A stretch of 64,000 nt of DNA from JAEZPW01 sp035629075. GTDB taxonomy: Bacteria; Acidobacteriota; Terriglobia; Terriglobales; Acidobacteriaceae. The notes under the pieces are model-generated. The model did no database searches. It was not told where the DNA came from and was given only the letters and a program-made list of their open reading frames with translations. The stretch is from the NCBI GenBank assembly GCA_035629075.1, contig DASPIK010000049.1:17347-81346 (forward strand), in the 5' to 3' direction. Made by a program: the position numbers and the translations under genes. This document shows, one piece after another, positions 35,255 to 44,124 of this stretch (position 1 is the stretch's first letter; each line of letters begins with the position of its first letter).

Positions 35255-35599
35255 TTGTCATCTGATTGCTTATTCTGCAAGGTGATTGCCGGGACGGTGC
35301 CCTCGAAAAAGGTGTACGAAGACGATAAGGTCTATGCATTTCATGACGTCAGACCCCAGGCGCCAACGCATATTCTTGTCATTCCGAAGAAACATATCCG
35401 GGGGCTGAAAGAAGCTGAACAGGCGGATGCCGAGATCGTCGGCTACATGCATCTCGTCGCTGCGCAGATAGCTCGTGAACGTGGAATTGAGGAGGGCTAT
35501 CGAACAGTGTTCAATGTCGGACCGCTCTCAGGCCAGTCTGTTTTCCACCTTCATCTTCACCTGATTGGTGGTCGCGCTATGGCCTGGCCTCCGGGATAG
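35255..35599 (+). CDS. HIT-family protein (HinT-like)
   Basis: A 114-residue histidine-triad nucleotide hydrolase. It starts at TTG 35255 after a strong GGAGGAGA site. CLFCKVIAGTVPSKKVYED is the HinT N-terminus and FHLHLHLIGGRAMAWPPG carries the His triad and the Trp-Pro-Gly end. HinT hydrolyses AMP-phosphoramidates, including aminoacyl-AMP. It follows rlpA by about 120 bp. Confidence 0.94.
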   Translation: MSSDCLFCKVIAGTVPSKKVYEDDKVYAFHDVRPQAPTHILVIPKKHIRGLKEAEQADAEIVGYMHLVAAQIARERGIEEGYRTVFNVGPLSGQSVFHLHLHLIGGRAMAWPPG

Positions 35600-35628
35600 C
35601 CATCGAAGCCTTCCGCTCGCTCAAGAGC

Positions 35629-36480
35629 TCAGGCCGCGATGAAGTGCCCGGCTATTCTGCCGAACGATCTCTGCCACACAGCCGCGACTAGCGCGAATTG
35701 GGAAGACAGTCGGACGAAGCCGTCCACGGTTTCCTCTAGGTCACGCCACTGCTGCGGGGACACGCCGCGAGCCAGCGCACGATGATCTCGCACAGGCAGT
35801 CCCACCAGCAGACCGAGCGTGCGCTTCGAAACCTCGTCACGCGCCCGCATGAACGCCGCGTCGTTGAAGACCTTCTTGCTGTCCATCCACACGGAAGCTA
35901 AGTACCCCGGAAAAGGCGAGAGCGTCCGGTACATGCTCAGCACGGTTCGAGTACCCAGAGTGCGCCTGATGTCGGAATAGATCAGCCAAACCCGGAGTCC
36001 CGCTTCGCTTTCATTCGGCACGTGCAGCGTCACCATTCGTGACAGCGCTGACGCCTGCTTACCGGCACTAACCCTGCCGCGCTGTCCACCGGCATAGCCC
36101 CTCTGCATAAGGCGAGCGAACAGAGCCATCCGCGCCAATGCTCGAGTAAAGGTGGCCACGATGGCCCGGATCTGCTCGATGTCGTTGTACGAAAACTTCT
36201 GCCCCGCCAGAACCTTTTCCTGGTCAGCGAATTTCCAGCCGTTACTTATGGCGAGGGAGCGAGCGAACTCCTCTAGAGCCTTGGAGGCAACCTGGAACTC
36301 CTTCGATCTTGCGACCGGTGCGAGATCGTCCCACATCACCTTCAGGTATTCAGGAGTTCCGGCAGAAAGTTTGAAAACCGTTGGTACGAACGGCAGGTCG
36401 AAGCTGGATCGAATGTCCGAGTAAATCCGCCTCAGTTCCGGCCCTACCTCATGTTCTTCATATACGCGCGTCAGCGCCAT
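35629..36480 (-). CDS. DehI-family protein (2-haloacid dehalogenase-like)
   Basis: A 283-residue protein built from two similar halves, each with an IYSDIR block followed by a P/S-rich YL...W segment: IYSDIRSSFDLPFVPTVF near 19 and IYSDIRRTLGTRTVLSMY near 170. This tandem plan is that of DehI, which dehalogenates D- and L-2-haloacids through a water-activating Asp in the second half. The Asp in the second YSDIR is a candidate for that residue. No transporter or other haloacid gene is near. It could have another substrate. Confidence 0.72.
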   Translation of the reverse strand: MALTRVYEEHEVGPELRRIYSDIRSSFDLPFVPTVFKLSAGTPEYLKVMWDDLAPVARSKEFQVASKALEEFARSLAISNGWKFADQEKVLAGQKFSYNDIEQIRAIVATFTRALARMALFARLMQRGYAGGQRGRVSAGKQASALSRMVTLHVPNESEAGLRVWLIYSDIRRTLGTRTVLSMYRTLSPFPGYLASVWMDSKKVFNDAAFMRARDEVSKRTLGLLVGLPVRDHRALARGVSPQQWRDLEETVDGFVRLSSQFALVAAVWQRSFGRIAGHFIAA

Positions 36481-36604
36481 CGCTAGGGAGCCCTCATCAG
36501 GTGAGAGTCCGTTCAGCCCTGAGTAGTTGCCAAAAAGGAGAAACCTTCAGTTCGCGTATCGCGAAATGCTCGCGTCTCTGCGTCAGAATAGCGAGACAAT
36601 CGCG

Positions 36605-37294
36605 TTAGGCTTCTTCGTCGTCCGCTGCGTGCCTGCGCAGGAGTTGCGGCAGGTTTTGGGAGAACGCCGACCGCGGAAGAACCATGTCACACCCGGCTTC
36701 CTGTGCTTTCATCTTCAAATCGCCTTGGACGTGCGACAGGAAACCAATGACGTTCGTGTGTTTCTTCAGCTTGCTCTTCAGCTTAGTGATCAGGCTGATC
36801 GGCTTGATGGAGTTGTTGTTCAAATCAACAATTACCAGCGAAGGCTTGTGCTCGCCGTTCTGCTCAACCCGGTCGAGGATGTCCTTCTCCGTCTTGACGA
36901 ACTCGACCTTTACATTCAACTTTCGCGCGACCTCCTGAATCTTCGCTAGGAAAAAGAGGTCATCAACGAAGGCGAAAATCTTCGTGGCAGCAGAATCGTT
37001 TCGCGCCTTCAGCGGCTCCGGATCGGGCTGAACGTATTGAGTGCCGAAACCGGAACCGCGGCGCACGCCACCGCGATTCTTGCCTTGCCCGTTCTGTCCC
37101 TGAATCACAGCCCGGTAGCTATGGTCCATCGGTGCGGTATAGATACCGCCAGTGTTCCGCTGGTTCTGATGATTCTTTGCGTTCTGGCCGGGTCCGCGCT
37201 TGTTCTGCTGACGACGCCCGCGGCGGCCTCTGCCTCGTCCTCCCCCGCCGCCGCTCGGACGGCCCCCGGAAGGATGATTCGGTCCAATGTTCAT
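36605..37294 (-). CDS. RGG-rich protein with receiver-like domain
   Basis: A 229-residue protein of two parts. Residues 1-100 are disordered, rich in Gly, Arg, Asn and Gln, with GGGGGRGRGRRGRRQQNKRG near 15-34, like RNA-binding RGG tails. Residues 103-225 have a CheY-like fold: D111/D112, D157 in LVIVDLNN, S187 in IGFLSHV and R208 where Lys is expected. The missing Lys suggests altered or no phosphorylation switching. A link between signalling and RNA is suggested by the build only. The nearest neighbours (DehI-like and GGDEF genes) give no further hint. Confidence 0.8.
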   Translation of the reverse strand: MNIGPNHPSGGRPSGGGGGRGRGRRGRRQQNKRGPGQNAKNHQNQRNTGGIYTAPMDHSYRAVIQGQNGQGKNRGGVRRGSGFGTQYVQPDPEPLKARNDSAATKIFAFVDDLFFLAKIQEVARKLNVKVEFVKTEKDILDRVEQNGEHKPSLVIVDLNNNSIKPISLITKLKSKLKKHTNVIGFLSHVQGDLKMKAQEAGCDMVLPRSAFSQNLPQLLRRHAADDEEA

Positions 37295-38111
37295 ATGCTC
37301 TCTTTGACCCGCTGCTCAGCCGCGGGTGATTCGGTTTATGCCCTGAATGACTTTCCCCCGCACGTCGCGGTCGAGGCCTGCTTGTGCCGCTCATTCGCTT
37401 TAGGCCATGCTGCCGCGCTTCTTGTGACAGCAGGTAAGGAACCTTTCGCGGCTGGAATCTGAAAAATCTGTCCGTAAAGCGCTGGAACTGATGCGCGCGG
37501 AACGCCAGCACGGGGAGCGTGCGGCCGCTTGGAGGACAGCATGATGGTACCTGCGTCATGCTCGGGACGCAAGCTCAAACCGCCGCCCGTCTTTACATTC
37601 GATGCAAGCTTTCGACCTCAGAACGCATAAACTTACGAGCTTCACTTGCGTTCGGGATGAGCCATTCGCTTCGAGCACTTTGTCAAGCGCCCGGCAGCTC
37701 TGAATCCTGCTAACTGGTTGAAGCCGTTGGCCAGACAAACATTGGCCACGTGTCGGTTTTCCAATCCAGCCCCTCTACACTGAAACTAGACGACAAGATT
37801 TTCGCCCATAGGTTAGCGATTTTCCGACTGTATTGCCCAGATCGTCAGTCCATCAAACCTGCAGGCCCGGATTGACGTATATCTGATCTGCTGATCTAAG
37901 ATCTTAGAATTCATAGATTTAGTGATCCAGCGGGTGGGGGGAGTAACCGATGACTAACATGGCTCGTTCGGCACGAGCCTGTATTTCTGCTGAGAGCTGA
38001 TGGCTGATAGCTGAGGGCTGGCTTGCCCCAGGGCTGCACTAGCCTTCGCCCCTTATTTCGGCTCGCTAAAGCTCGGACCGTGCCCTGCCGAAAGTATCAC
38101 TGAGGTGGGCC
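37295..38111. other. 817-bp region without a supported gene
   Basis: It lies between the divergent RGG-receiver and GGDEF genes. Open frames exist on the minus strand up to 37578 but are Arg/Pro/Ser-rich and overlap the RGG gene in a shadow frame. An AT-rich part near 37860-37930 holds the 12-bp palindrome CTAAGATCTTAG (37896-37907). A degenerate GCTGATNGCTGA repeat lies at 37989-38021. A related motif recurs near 55145. A small RNA or promoter is possible. Confidence 0.5.
37989..38021. repeat. Degenerate GCTGATAGCTGA tandem repeat
   Basis: About four imperfect 8-base units of the form GCTGATNG in a row. A shorter copy lies near 55148. It may be a dispersed intergenic repeat of this genome. 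Confidence 0.5.
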
Positions 38112-39089
38112 ATGCGCGTGTTGCTAGCCGACGATGATTCAATCTCCAGGACATTGATCACCCGCTTCCTCAACGTCTGGGGCTACGAGGTCATCAGTGT
38201 GGCCACCGGTGATGACGCCTGGAACGTTCTGCAACAGGACGACGCACCCAACCTGGCCATTCTGGACTGCACGATGCCGGGCATAAATGGCTCCGATATC
38301 TGCCGACGTGTGCGCGACAGCAAGGTCGGGCCTTACCGCTACCTGCTCCTACTCACATTTCGGCAGGACCGGGAGGATCTCCTGCGAGGTCTCGAAAGTG
38401 GCGCGGACGACTTCATAACGAAACCGGTCGACGCGGCGGCACTGAAAGCCAGACTTCAGATCGGCCGGCGCATCCTCGAACTTCAGGACCGCCTAATGCA
38501 AGCCGTCGAGGTAACTCGCTTCGAGGCGAGTCATGATGCCCTAACGGGGCTTTGGAACAGAGCCGCGGTCTTGCAGTTCTTACATGGGCAGTTCGCGAGA
38601 AGTACACGCGACGGCATCAGCGTGGCCGTTGCTATCGCGGATGTCGACCATTTCAAGAAGGTGAACGACACTCACGGGCATTTAGCCGGTGATGAGGTGC
38701 TGCGTGAGGTCGCCAAACGGATTCGTAAACCCTTACGTTCTTACGACTGGGTGGGACGCTACGGAGGCAAGGAATTCCTGATCATCGCTCCAGATTGCAC
38801 ATTATCCAATGCATTCTCAATGTGCGAACGCCTGCGTTCCTCGATTACCGGCAAGCCGTTCACTATCAACCGTACGCGAATCGAAGTCACGCTGAGTTTT
38901 GGGATCGCGACAACTGCCGAGAGCGGTGCACCCGATGAAGAGGGTCTACTGCGTGCGGCTGATCGCGCACTCTACCTGGCGAAAGAGCACGGACGAAACC
39001 GAATTGAGGCAGCCAAGCGCACCTCGCGGTCTCGTAGTGCTCCGCTTAGTCCCTCAACCGCGGAGAAGCGCACAGAGTTGGTCCAGTAG
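38112..39089 (+). CDS. Receiver-GGDEF response regulator with GGKEF signature
   Basis: A 325-residue protein with a receiver at 1-120 (acidic residues 7-9, phosphoacceptor D52, Thr in LLLLTF, Lys in ITKPVD) and a GGDEF domain at about 145-305. The signature reads R-Y-G-G-K-E-F at 216-222, with Lys at the third position where Asp or Glu is the catalytic base. The RxxD inhibitory site is intact five residues upstream (RSYD, 209-212). So c-di-GMP binding is likely kept while synthesis is doubtful. The ATG follows GAGGTGGGCC. The C-terminal tail is Ser/Arg-rich and disordered. It lies upstream of a zincin peptidase gene in the same direction. Confidence 0.93.
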   Translation: MRVLLADDDSISRTLITRFLNVWGYEVISVATGDDAWNVLQQDDAPNLAILDCTMPGINGSDICRRVRDSKVGPYRYLLLLTFRQDREDLLRGLESGADDFITKPVDAAALKARLQIGRRILELQDRLMQAVEVTRFEASHDALTGLWNRAAVLQFLHGQFARSTRDGISVAVAIADVDHFKKVNDTHGHLAGDEVLREVAKRIRKPLRSYDWVGRYGGKEFLIIAPDCTLSNAFSMCERLRSSITGKPFTINRTRIEVTLSFGIATTAESGAPDEEGLLRAADRALYLAKEHGRNRIEAAKRTSRSRSAPLSPSTAEKRTELVQ

Positions 39090-39213
39090 CAGGCAAAACT
39101 GCAGCCTGCCTGAGCCCCAGGCATGGCCCATGTCCCTTCGTAGCCTTGCATGGCGATGTCACGCGAGGTTGCTTCGGTTTTGCTAATATGACGTCTACCC
39201 TGGCCGGGCTGAC

Positions 39214-39585
39214 ATGACACGCGACCGTTTCAACGAACTCATTGAAGAAGCATTGGACAACCTTCCGGAGCGTTTTCGGAACCGCGTTCACAATGTGGCC
39301 GTCCTGGTCGAGGATCTCCCCCCGGAACAGTTGTCCCGACGTCGCGCCCCTCGACCGCGTTCGATGCCCCGGCGGCTCGTCATGGGCGTGTTCATCGGCA
39401 CTCCCGCAACACAGAAAAGCGTCTTCGATCAGCCCGTGGGTCCTGACTACATCGTGCTCTATCAGAAAAACATCGAAGCGGTCTGTCGCACCGAAAGCGA
39501 AATTCGCGACGAAATTCGCCAGACCGTGATGCACGAACTCGGTCACTACTTCGGGCTGAGTGAAGATGAACTGATGGACGTCTAG
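39214..39585 (+). CDS. Zincin-like metallopeptidase family protein
   Basis: A 123-residue protein of the small bacterial metallopeptidase family (Zincin_1). It has VMHELGHYFGLSEDEL, an HExxHxxGxxxxE motif giving three zinc ligands near the C-terminus. The N-terminal half starts MTRDRFNELIEEALDNLP, typical for the family. It converges with tex, only 2 bp apart. Substrate unknown. Confidence 0.88.
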   Translation: MTRDRFNELIEEALDNLPERFRNRVHNVAVLVEDLPPEQLSRRRAPRPRSMPRRLVMGVFIGTPATQKSVFDQPVGPDYIVLYQKNIEAVCRTESEIRDEIRQTVMHELGHYFGLSEDELMDV

Positions 39586-39587
39586 CT

Positions 39588-41879
39588 TCAGCGCACCTTC
39601 CACTTCGAAGACAGCGCCGCCAGCTTATCTTCCGTCGTGGGCTTCGCCGTTGGCTGCTGTTGCCGCGGGGGTGCTTGCTGCGGCTTTTGCGACTGCTGGC
39701 GTCCCTGCTTCGGTGCAGGCTCCTGCAGCGTCTTCATGGAAAGAGCGATGCGCTTTGTTTTCGCATCCGCGCTTAGCACTTTGACCTTGACGATCTGGCC
39801 CGCTTTCACGACGTCCCCAGGTTCCTTTACGAATCTGTTCGACAGTTCGCTGATGTGTACGAGTCCGTCTTGGTGGACGCCGATGTCCACGAAAGCTCCG
39901 AACTTGGTAACGTTGGTCACCACGCCTTCCAGCACCATCCCGGCTTGTACGTCGGTGATCTCCCTGACTTCTTCGTTGAAACTTGGTGCGACGAACTTCT
40001 CTCGAGGATCGCGGCCAGGCTTGCGCAGTTCCTCGAGAATGTCGTTCAGCGTGTACGTCCCAGCCTCAAGCCGGTTGCGATCCACCTTATCAAGAAGCTG
40101 CGGGTTCTTGATCAGCTCTTCTATAGGCACATCGAGAGTCTGCGCGATCTGCTCGACGATCTGGTACGACTCGGGATGGACCGCTGTCATGTCCAGAGGA
40201 TTGTCACCGCCGCGAATGCGCAAGAACCCGGCCGCCTGTTCGAACGTCTTCGGCCCGATACCCGAAACCTTCCTCAACTGCTCGCGACAACGAAAACGTC
40301 CATTTTCGTTGCGGAAGTTGACGATATGGATGGCCGTGCGCTCGTTCACTCCGGCCACATAGCGCAGCAGTGTCCACGAGGAGGTGTTTAAGTCAACGCC
40401 CACGCGGTTTACGCAGCTCTCGATGACCGTCTCGAGCGACTGCTGCAATTGGCGCTGATCCACATCATGCTGATATTGCCCAACGCCAATCGACTTTGGA
40501 TCCACCTTGACCAGCTCGGAGAGTGGGTCCTGGAGCCTTCGCGCAATTGAGATAGCGCCCCGGACTGTAAGGTCCAGATCAGGGAACTCTTGCCGCGCAA
40601 CTTCCGACGCCGAGTACACGCTTGCTCCCGACTCGCTGACCGTGACTGAGAAGACGCCCTCAAGCTTTCTCTCTTTCAGGAAGTCGCGGACAAATGCGTC
40701 AGTCTCGCGGGATGCCGTGCCATTCCCTATGGCGATGGCACGCACATCGTGGGCCAGGAGCAATCTTTCCAGCGTCTTCGCCGCGCTCTCGGCTTCCGCT
40801 TTCGACTTGTGGAGGTAAATAACATCATGCGCCAGGAATTTACCCGTCTCGTCAACCACCGCGATCTTGCAGCCCGTTCTCATGCCGGGATCGATACCCA
40901 GCACCGATATGGGCCCGGCCGGCGGCGCCAGCAGCAGGTGCTGGAGGTTCTCGCGGAAGACCTGGATGGCTTCCGTATCCGAACGCTTCTTCAACTCGAG
41001 CCTGATCTCGCCCTGAATGGAGGTGTTGAGCAAGCGCTGCCAACCGTCTTCGATAGCCAACTCAAGCTGCGGCGTCCAGTCGCCCGGTGCGCGCAGAACA
41101 TGCGACCGAATCGCCGTAATGGCACGCTCCGGCTCAAGCTCGATCAGGAAGTAGAGCACCTTCTCGCTCTCGCCACGACGGATGGCAAGCATGCGGTGCG
41201 ACGGAATTGTCTTAACCGGCTCGCGATACTCGTAGTACATCTTGAACTTCTCCTGCTCGTCGACAGCGTCCAACAGTTTTCGACTGACCACTATGCCTTC
41301 GTCGAACATGAGCTGTCGCAAGGCTTTTCGCAAATCGGCGTCTTCGCTGATCATCTCGGCCACAATGTGCCGGGCGCCTTCGAGCGCGTCTTCCACGCTG
41401 CTGACTTCTTTTTCCGGATCGATGAACGTGGCCGCGAAGATTTGCAGGGTCTGGTTCGCTGGTTGCTGCGCCCACAAATAGAGCGCCAGCGGCTCGAGTC
41501 CCTTCTCTCGTGCGATGGTGGCTTTCGTGCGGCGCTTCGGACGATATGGCAGATAGAGGTCTTCGAGTTCGCTCTTCTCGAACGTCGCTTCGATACGGGC
41601 TTTCAACTCGTCCGTGAGCTTTCCCTGCTCTGCTATTGAGGCCAGAATGGTCTCACGTCTGTCGACCAAATCGCGGAAATATGTGAGCTTCTCATCGATA
41701 TCGCGAATCTGGACCTCGTCCAAATTCCCGGTCGCCTCTTTTCGGTATCGTGCGATGAATGGCACCGTGCCGCCTTCATCCAGCAACTCGATGACGGCAA
41801 CGAGACCGCGCATAGGAACATTTAGCGTCTGGGCGATGTGCGCCAGTATTTCGGGAGAAAGGGATTTCCGGTCAGTCAT
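39588..41879 (-). CDS. tex: Tex-family RNA-binding transcription accessory protein
   Basis: A 763-residue protein with the usual Tex plan: N-terminal helical part (LPYRPKRRTKATIAREKGLE at about 115), YqgF-like RNase H fold (VLGIDPGMRTGCKIAVVDE near 325), helix-hairpin-helix pair (IGVGQYQHDVDQRQL, then VSGIGPKTFEQAAGF near 545) and C-terminal S1 domain (GMVLEGVVTNVTKFGAFVDI near 645). The extreme C-terminus is Gln/Pro-rich. Tex affects transcription and RNA turnover. It stands alone and converges with the peptidase gene. Confidence 0.97.
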   Translation of the reverse strand: MTDRKSLSPEILAHIAQTLNVPMRGLVAVIELLDEGGTVPFIARYRKEATGNLDEVQIRDIDEKLTYFRDLVDRRETILASIAEQGKLTDELKARIEATFEKSELEDLYLPYRPKRRTKATIAREKGLEPLALYLWAQQPANQTLQIFAATFIDPEKEVSSVEDALEGARHIVAEMISEDADLRKALRQLMFDEGIVVSRKLLDAVDEQEKFKMYYEYREPVKTIPSHRMLAIRRGESEKVLYFLIELEPERAITAIRSHVLRAPGDWTPQLELAIEDGWQRLLNTSIQGEIRLELKKRSDTEAIQVFRENLQHLLLAPPAGPISVLGIDPGMRTGCKIAVVDETGKFLAHDVIYLHKSKAEAESAAKTLERLLLAHDVRAIAIGNGTASRETDAFVRDFLKERKLEGVFSVTVSESGASVYSASEVARQEFPDLDLTVRGAISIARRLQDPLSELVKVDPKSIGVGQYQHDVDQRQLQQSLETVIESCVNRVGVDLNTSSWTLLRYVAGVNERTAIHIVNFRNENGRFRCREQLRKVSGIGPKTFEQAAGFLRIRGGDNPLDMTAVHPESYQIVEQIAQTLDVPIEELIKNPQLLDKVDRNRLEAGTYTLNDILEELRKPGRDPREKFVAPSFNEEVREITDVQAGMVLEGVVTNVTKFGAFVDIGVHQDGLVHISELSNRFVKEPGDVVKAGQIVKVKVLSADAKTKRIALSMKTLQEPAPKQGRQQSQKPQQAPPRQQQPTAKPTTEDKLAALSSKWKVR

Positions 41880-42030
41880 GGGCAGTTCGTGCTCATACTA
41901 ACCGGAGAACGACGGAAATGTCCCTTTGAAGATTTCCAAGAAATGGTGTAGGCGCACGTAGACCCGAAGCTCGCCGGCCTTCGCGAGGGCACTCCTGCGC
42001 CCTCGCGGGCAAAGCTGATGTGAGGCTGCC

Positions 42031-43440
42031 TCAGTGCCCGTTCCCAAACGGCCGAATGCGAATGTAGGCGAGCACGCCCACTGGGCGCTCGCCGTAAATC
42101 GGTGTCAGGAAATCCGGCTTTCCGTAAAGCGTTACCTGTCCCCCGAGCGTGGTCGAGACACCGGGTATGAGGTTCAACTCTCGAGCATAGCCGGCCGTGT
42201 AAGCCTGGACTCGGGCCAAAAAGTGTTCGTCAGAGTCTCCTTCGGTACCCGAGTGCTCGCGAAGCAGTTCGCTCGTACGGTCCGCGTTCTCAACGCGGCC
42301 CCATATGTAATTGCGGTTGGCAAACTTGAGCGTGGATTCGAGCAGGTATCCATTGAAAATCTGGTGGTGACCGAGTATCCGGTTGCGGCCCCAGATCAGG
42401 CTCGTTGCCCAGTTGCCATTCTGGAGAGGCCGGTTGTACATGACCGAAGCGGTCATCCGCTGCACGTCTTCATCGGGGTGCAATGACTCGGGGCTGTTCA
42501 ACCGCGCAAAGGAATACTGCGCACTCCAGTTTCGTGCCGGGTTGATCGTCAGGCGGGTCGACCAGGAGTCGACACCGCCGCCATCCAGATCCCATCGATA
42601 CTCGTCAGGTTCGCGCCCGTGGAAGCCAGATGTCTCAATCCTCACGTTCTTATGCGTTAATCCGAGTGTGAACACGTTGTATGCAATGTGAGTCGAGTCC
42701 TGTAGGTGGTGACCAAGCGGCGCCGTGGGATTTTCCGATGCCGAGATACGATGCGGATACGCGGTTGGCCCCATTGCAGGATCACCCACCGGCGCAGCGT
42801 ACAACGAGAGCAGCGAATCCTCGCCGATCCTCATGTCATAAAGCGCCGCCAGTTCCATAAAGAAGTCATGTGGATGCTGACCGTCGACAATACCGCTGCC
42901 GTAAGCGGTTTCACCTTCCTGGAACAGTTCGGGATAGCGCCGGTTCGTCACCGTTGCCGGCTCAAGGCTGAACATCGCCCGCAACGTAAGAGTGCCCGGA
43001 CCCGCCTGTTTTTGTGCCATTGGCATGAACCAGTTCGTCGAGAAGACTTTGTCCCCTCCGCGCGGACCGGACTGCTGAATGGCGTTGAGGAAAGCTTCAC
43101 CGTGAAACATCCACCTCCACCCCCACTTGTCTGCCATGAGCATCGAGACTGGAGTCGAAACGGGTTCTGCGCTCGTGCCCGAGGTGCTGTGGTGAATGAT
43201 GGACCGAATGAAGTCTTTCGGTGCCCCGTGGTCCTGTTCATGGCCCATGCCCGGCGCATGCTGCGCCGTTGTGCCGTGGCTTGTTTGAGATTCCTGTTGC
43301 TGCGAGCCCGTGGAATGTTGTTCGTGTTCGCTCCCGTGCTGATGACCAGAGCTTTGTGCAAGGGATACGTTGGCCACTGCCAATGCGAAGACAGAAACCA
43401 GTATGAAACTGTACGCTCTTGTGCCTGCAGTCTTCCTCAT
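42031..43440 (-). CDS. His/Met-rich outer-membrane beta-barrel-like protein
   Basis: A 469-residue exported protein (signal peptide 1-28, ending NVSLAQ). The following 50 residues are His-, Gln- and Gly-rich (HQHGSEHEQHSTG, HAPGMGHEQDHG) and could bind copper or other metals. The rest has alternating strand pattern with many aromatic residues, e.g. WSAQYSFARLNSPESLH and LGGQVTLYGKPDFL, like an outer-membrane barrel. It follows a small Cys-rich secreted protein on the same strand. A role in metal handling is suggested by composition alone. Confidence 0.72.
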   Translation of the reverse strand: MRKTAGTRAYSFILVSVFALAVANVSLAQSSGHQHGSEHEQHSTGSQQQESQTSHGTTAQHAPGMGHEQDHGAPKDFIRSIIHHSTSGTSAEPVSTPVSMLMADKWGWRWMFHGEAFLNAIQQSGPRGGDKVFSTNWFMPMAQKQAGPGTLTLRAMFSLEPATVTNRRYPELFQEGETAYGSGIVDGQHPHDFFMELAALYDMRIGEDSLLSLYAAPVGDPAMGPTAYPHRISASENPTAPLGHHLQDSTHIAYNVFTLGLTHKNVRIETSGFHGREPDEYRWDLDGGGVDSWSTRLTINPARNWSAQYSFARLNSPESLHPDEDVQRMTASVMYNRPLQNGNWATSLIWGRNRILGHHQIFNGYLLESTLKFANRNYIWGRVENADRTSELLREHSGTEGDSDEHFLARVQAYTAGYARELNLIPGVSTTLGGQVTLYGKPDFLTPIYGERPVGVLAYIRIRPFGNGH

Positions 43441-43528
43441 ATCTTCCCCGAGTAGGTTTCGTTCCTGCGTGTTCGTCGGCGCACACGGGTGTGTGCTCTG
43501 GAAAACGACTCGTTGGGAGGGGGAAACT

Positions 43529-43861
43529 CTAGATCCGAAGTACGAGAAAGCCGGGCGGAGAAGTCAGTCCGAAATAACTGGTTGTTTGCGACTGGATTTC
43601 CAAGGAGCGCTGCTGCCCCACAATACCGGCTGTTACCGGAGTGGCGCCCTGAGACATCGCCTGGGGTAGCACCGGACGGTTCTGGTCCGAAGTCAAACAG
43701 CAGGTTGGCGCTGTGCCAGGAGACGGCGCATGGCCGGGACACTCATCTTGAGCGCCTTGCGCTGCATAGCTTACGGCAAAAAGATGCGGGGTGCTGCTGA
43801 ACATGAGTACCGCGATCACGCCCAACACACCTACAATTCGAATTTTCCCGCACCAGACCAT
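43529..43861 (-). CDS. Small secreted Cys-rich protein
   Basis: A 110-residue protein from ATG 43861; the frame opens earlier at a TTG. A signal or membrane segment (about 7-25) is followed by a short Cys/His motif, DECPGHAPSPGTAPTCCL. The rest is Ser/Thr/Gln-rich. Small proteins with CC and His motifs sit near copper-resistance genes in some bacteria. It lies 88 bp upstream of the His-rich barrel gene in the same direction. The assignment is tentative. Confidence 0.5.
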   Translation of the reverse strand: MVWCGKIRIVGVLGVIAVLMFSSTPHLFAVSYAAQGAQDECPGHAPSPGTAPTCCLTSDQNRPVLPQAMSQGATPVTAGIVGQQRSLEIQSQTTSYFGLTSPPGFLVLRI

Positions 43862-44124
43862 CGTCTCTCGCACCAGAACATCGTCGACCATCGTCTTCAA
43901 GGATGCTTTAGATGCGCGAGGCGCTTAAAGGCTTCTAGTCATCCTAGCCTCGGCGTCCTTTGAGCTTCGGAGTCGCAGCTCAGAATGGATCAGCTCCACC
44001 ACTCAGGGTGATGGACTCGGGCGGTTGCACAACGGATGTTGGCGGGGTCGGATTCAGAAAGGGAGCGAATCGTCACTATGCGCATGACAATTCACTCCCG
44101 TCGAGACTCAACCGATGTGTTGGC
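43862..44124. other. Intergenic region with no supported gene
   Basis: About 260 bp. The open frames on either strand are short and unlike neighbouring genes. It is bounded by the Cys-rich gene and the IPT/TIG remnant. Confidence 0.4.

Noticed and set aside
37119..37559. 146-codon minus-strand frame overlapping the RGG gene
   Set aside because: Shifted frame of the Gly/Arg-rich gene gives a Ser/Arg-rich peptide. No start site or conserved pattern.
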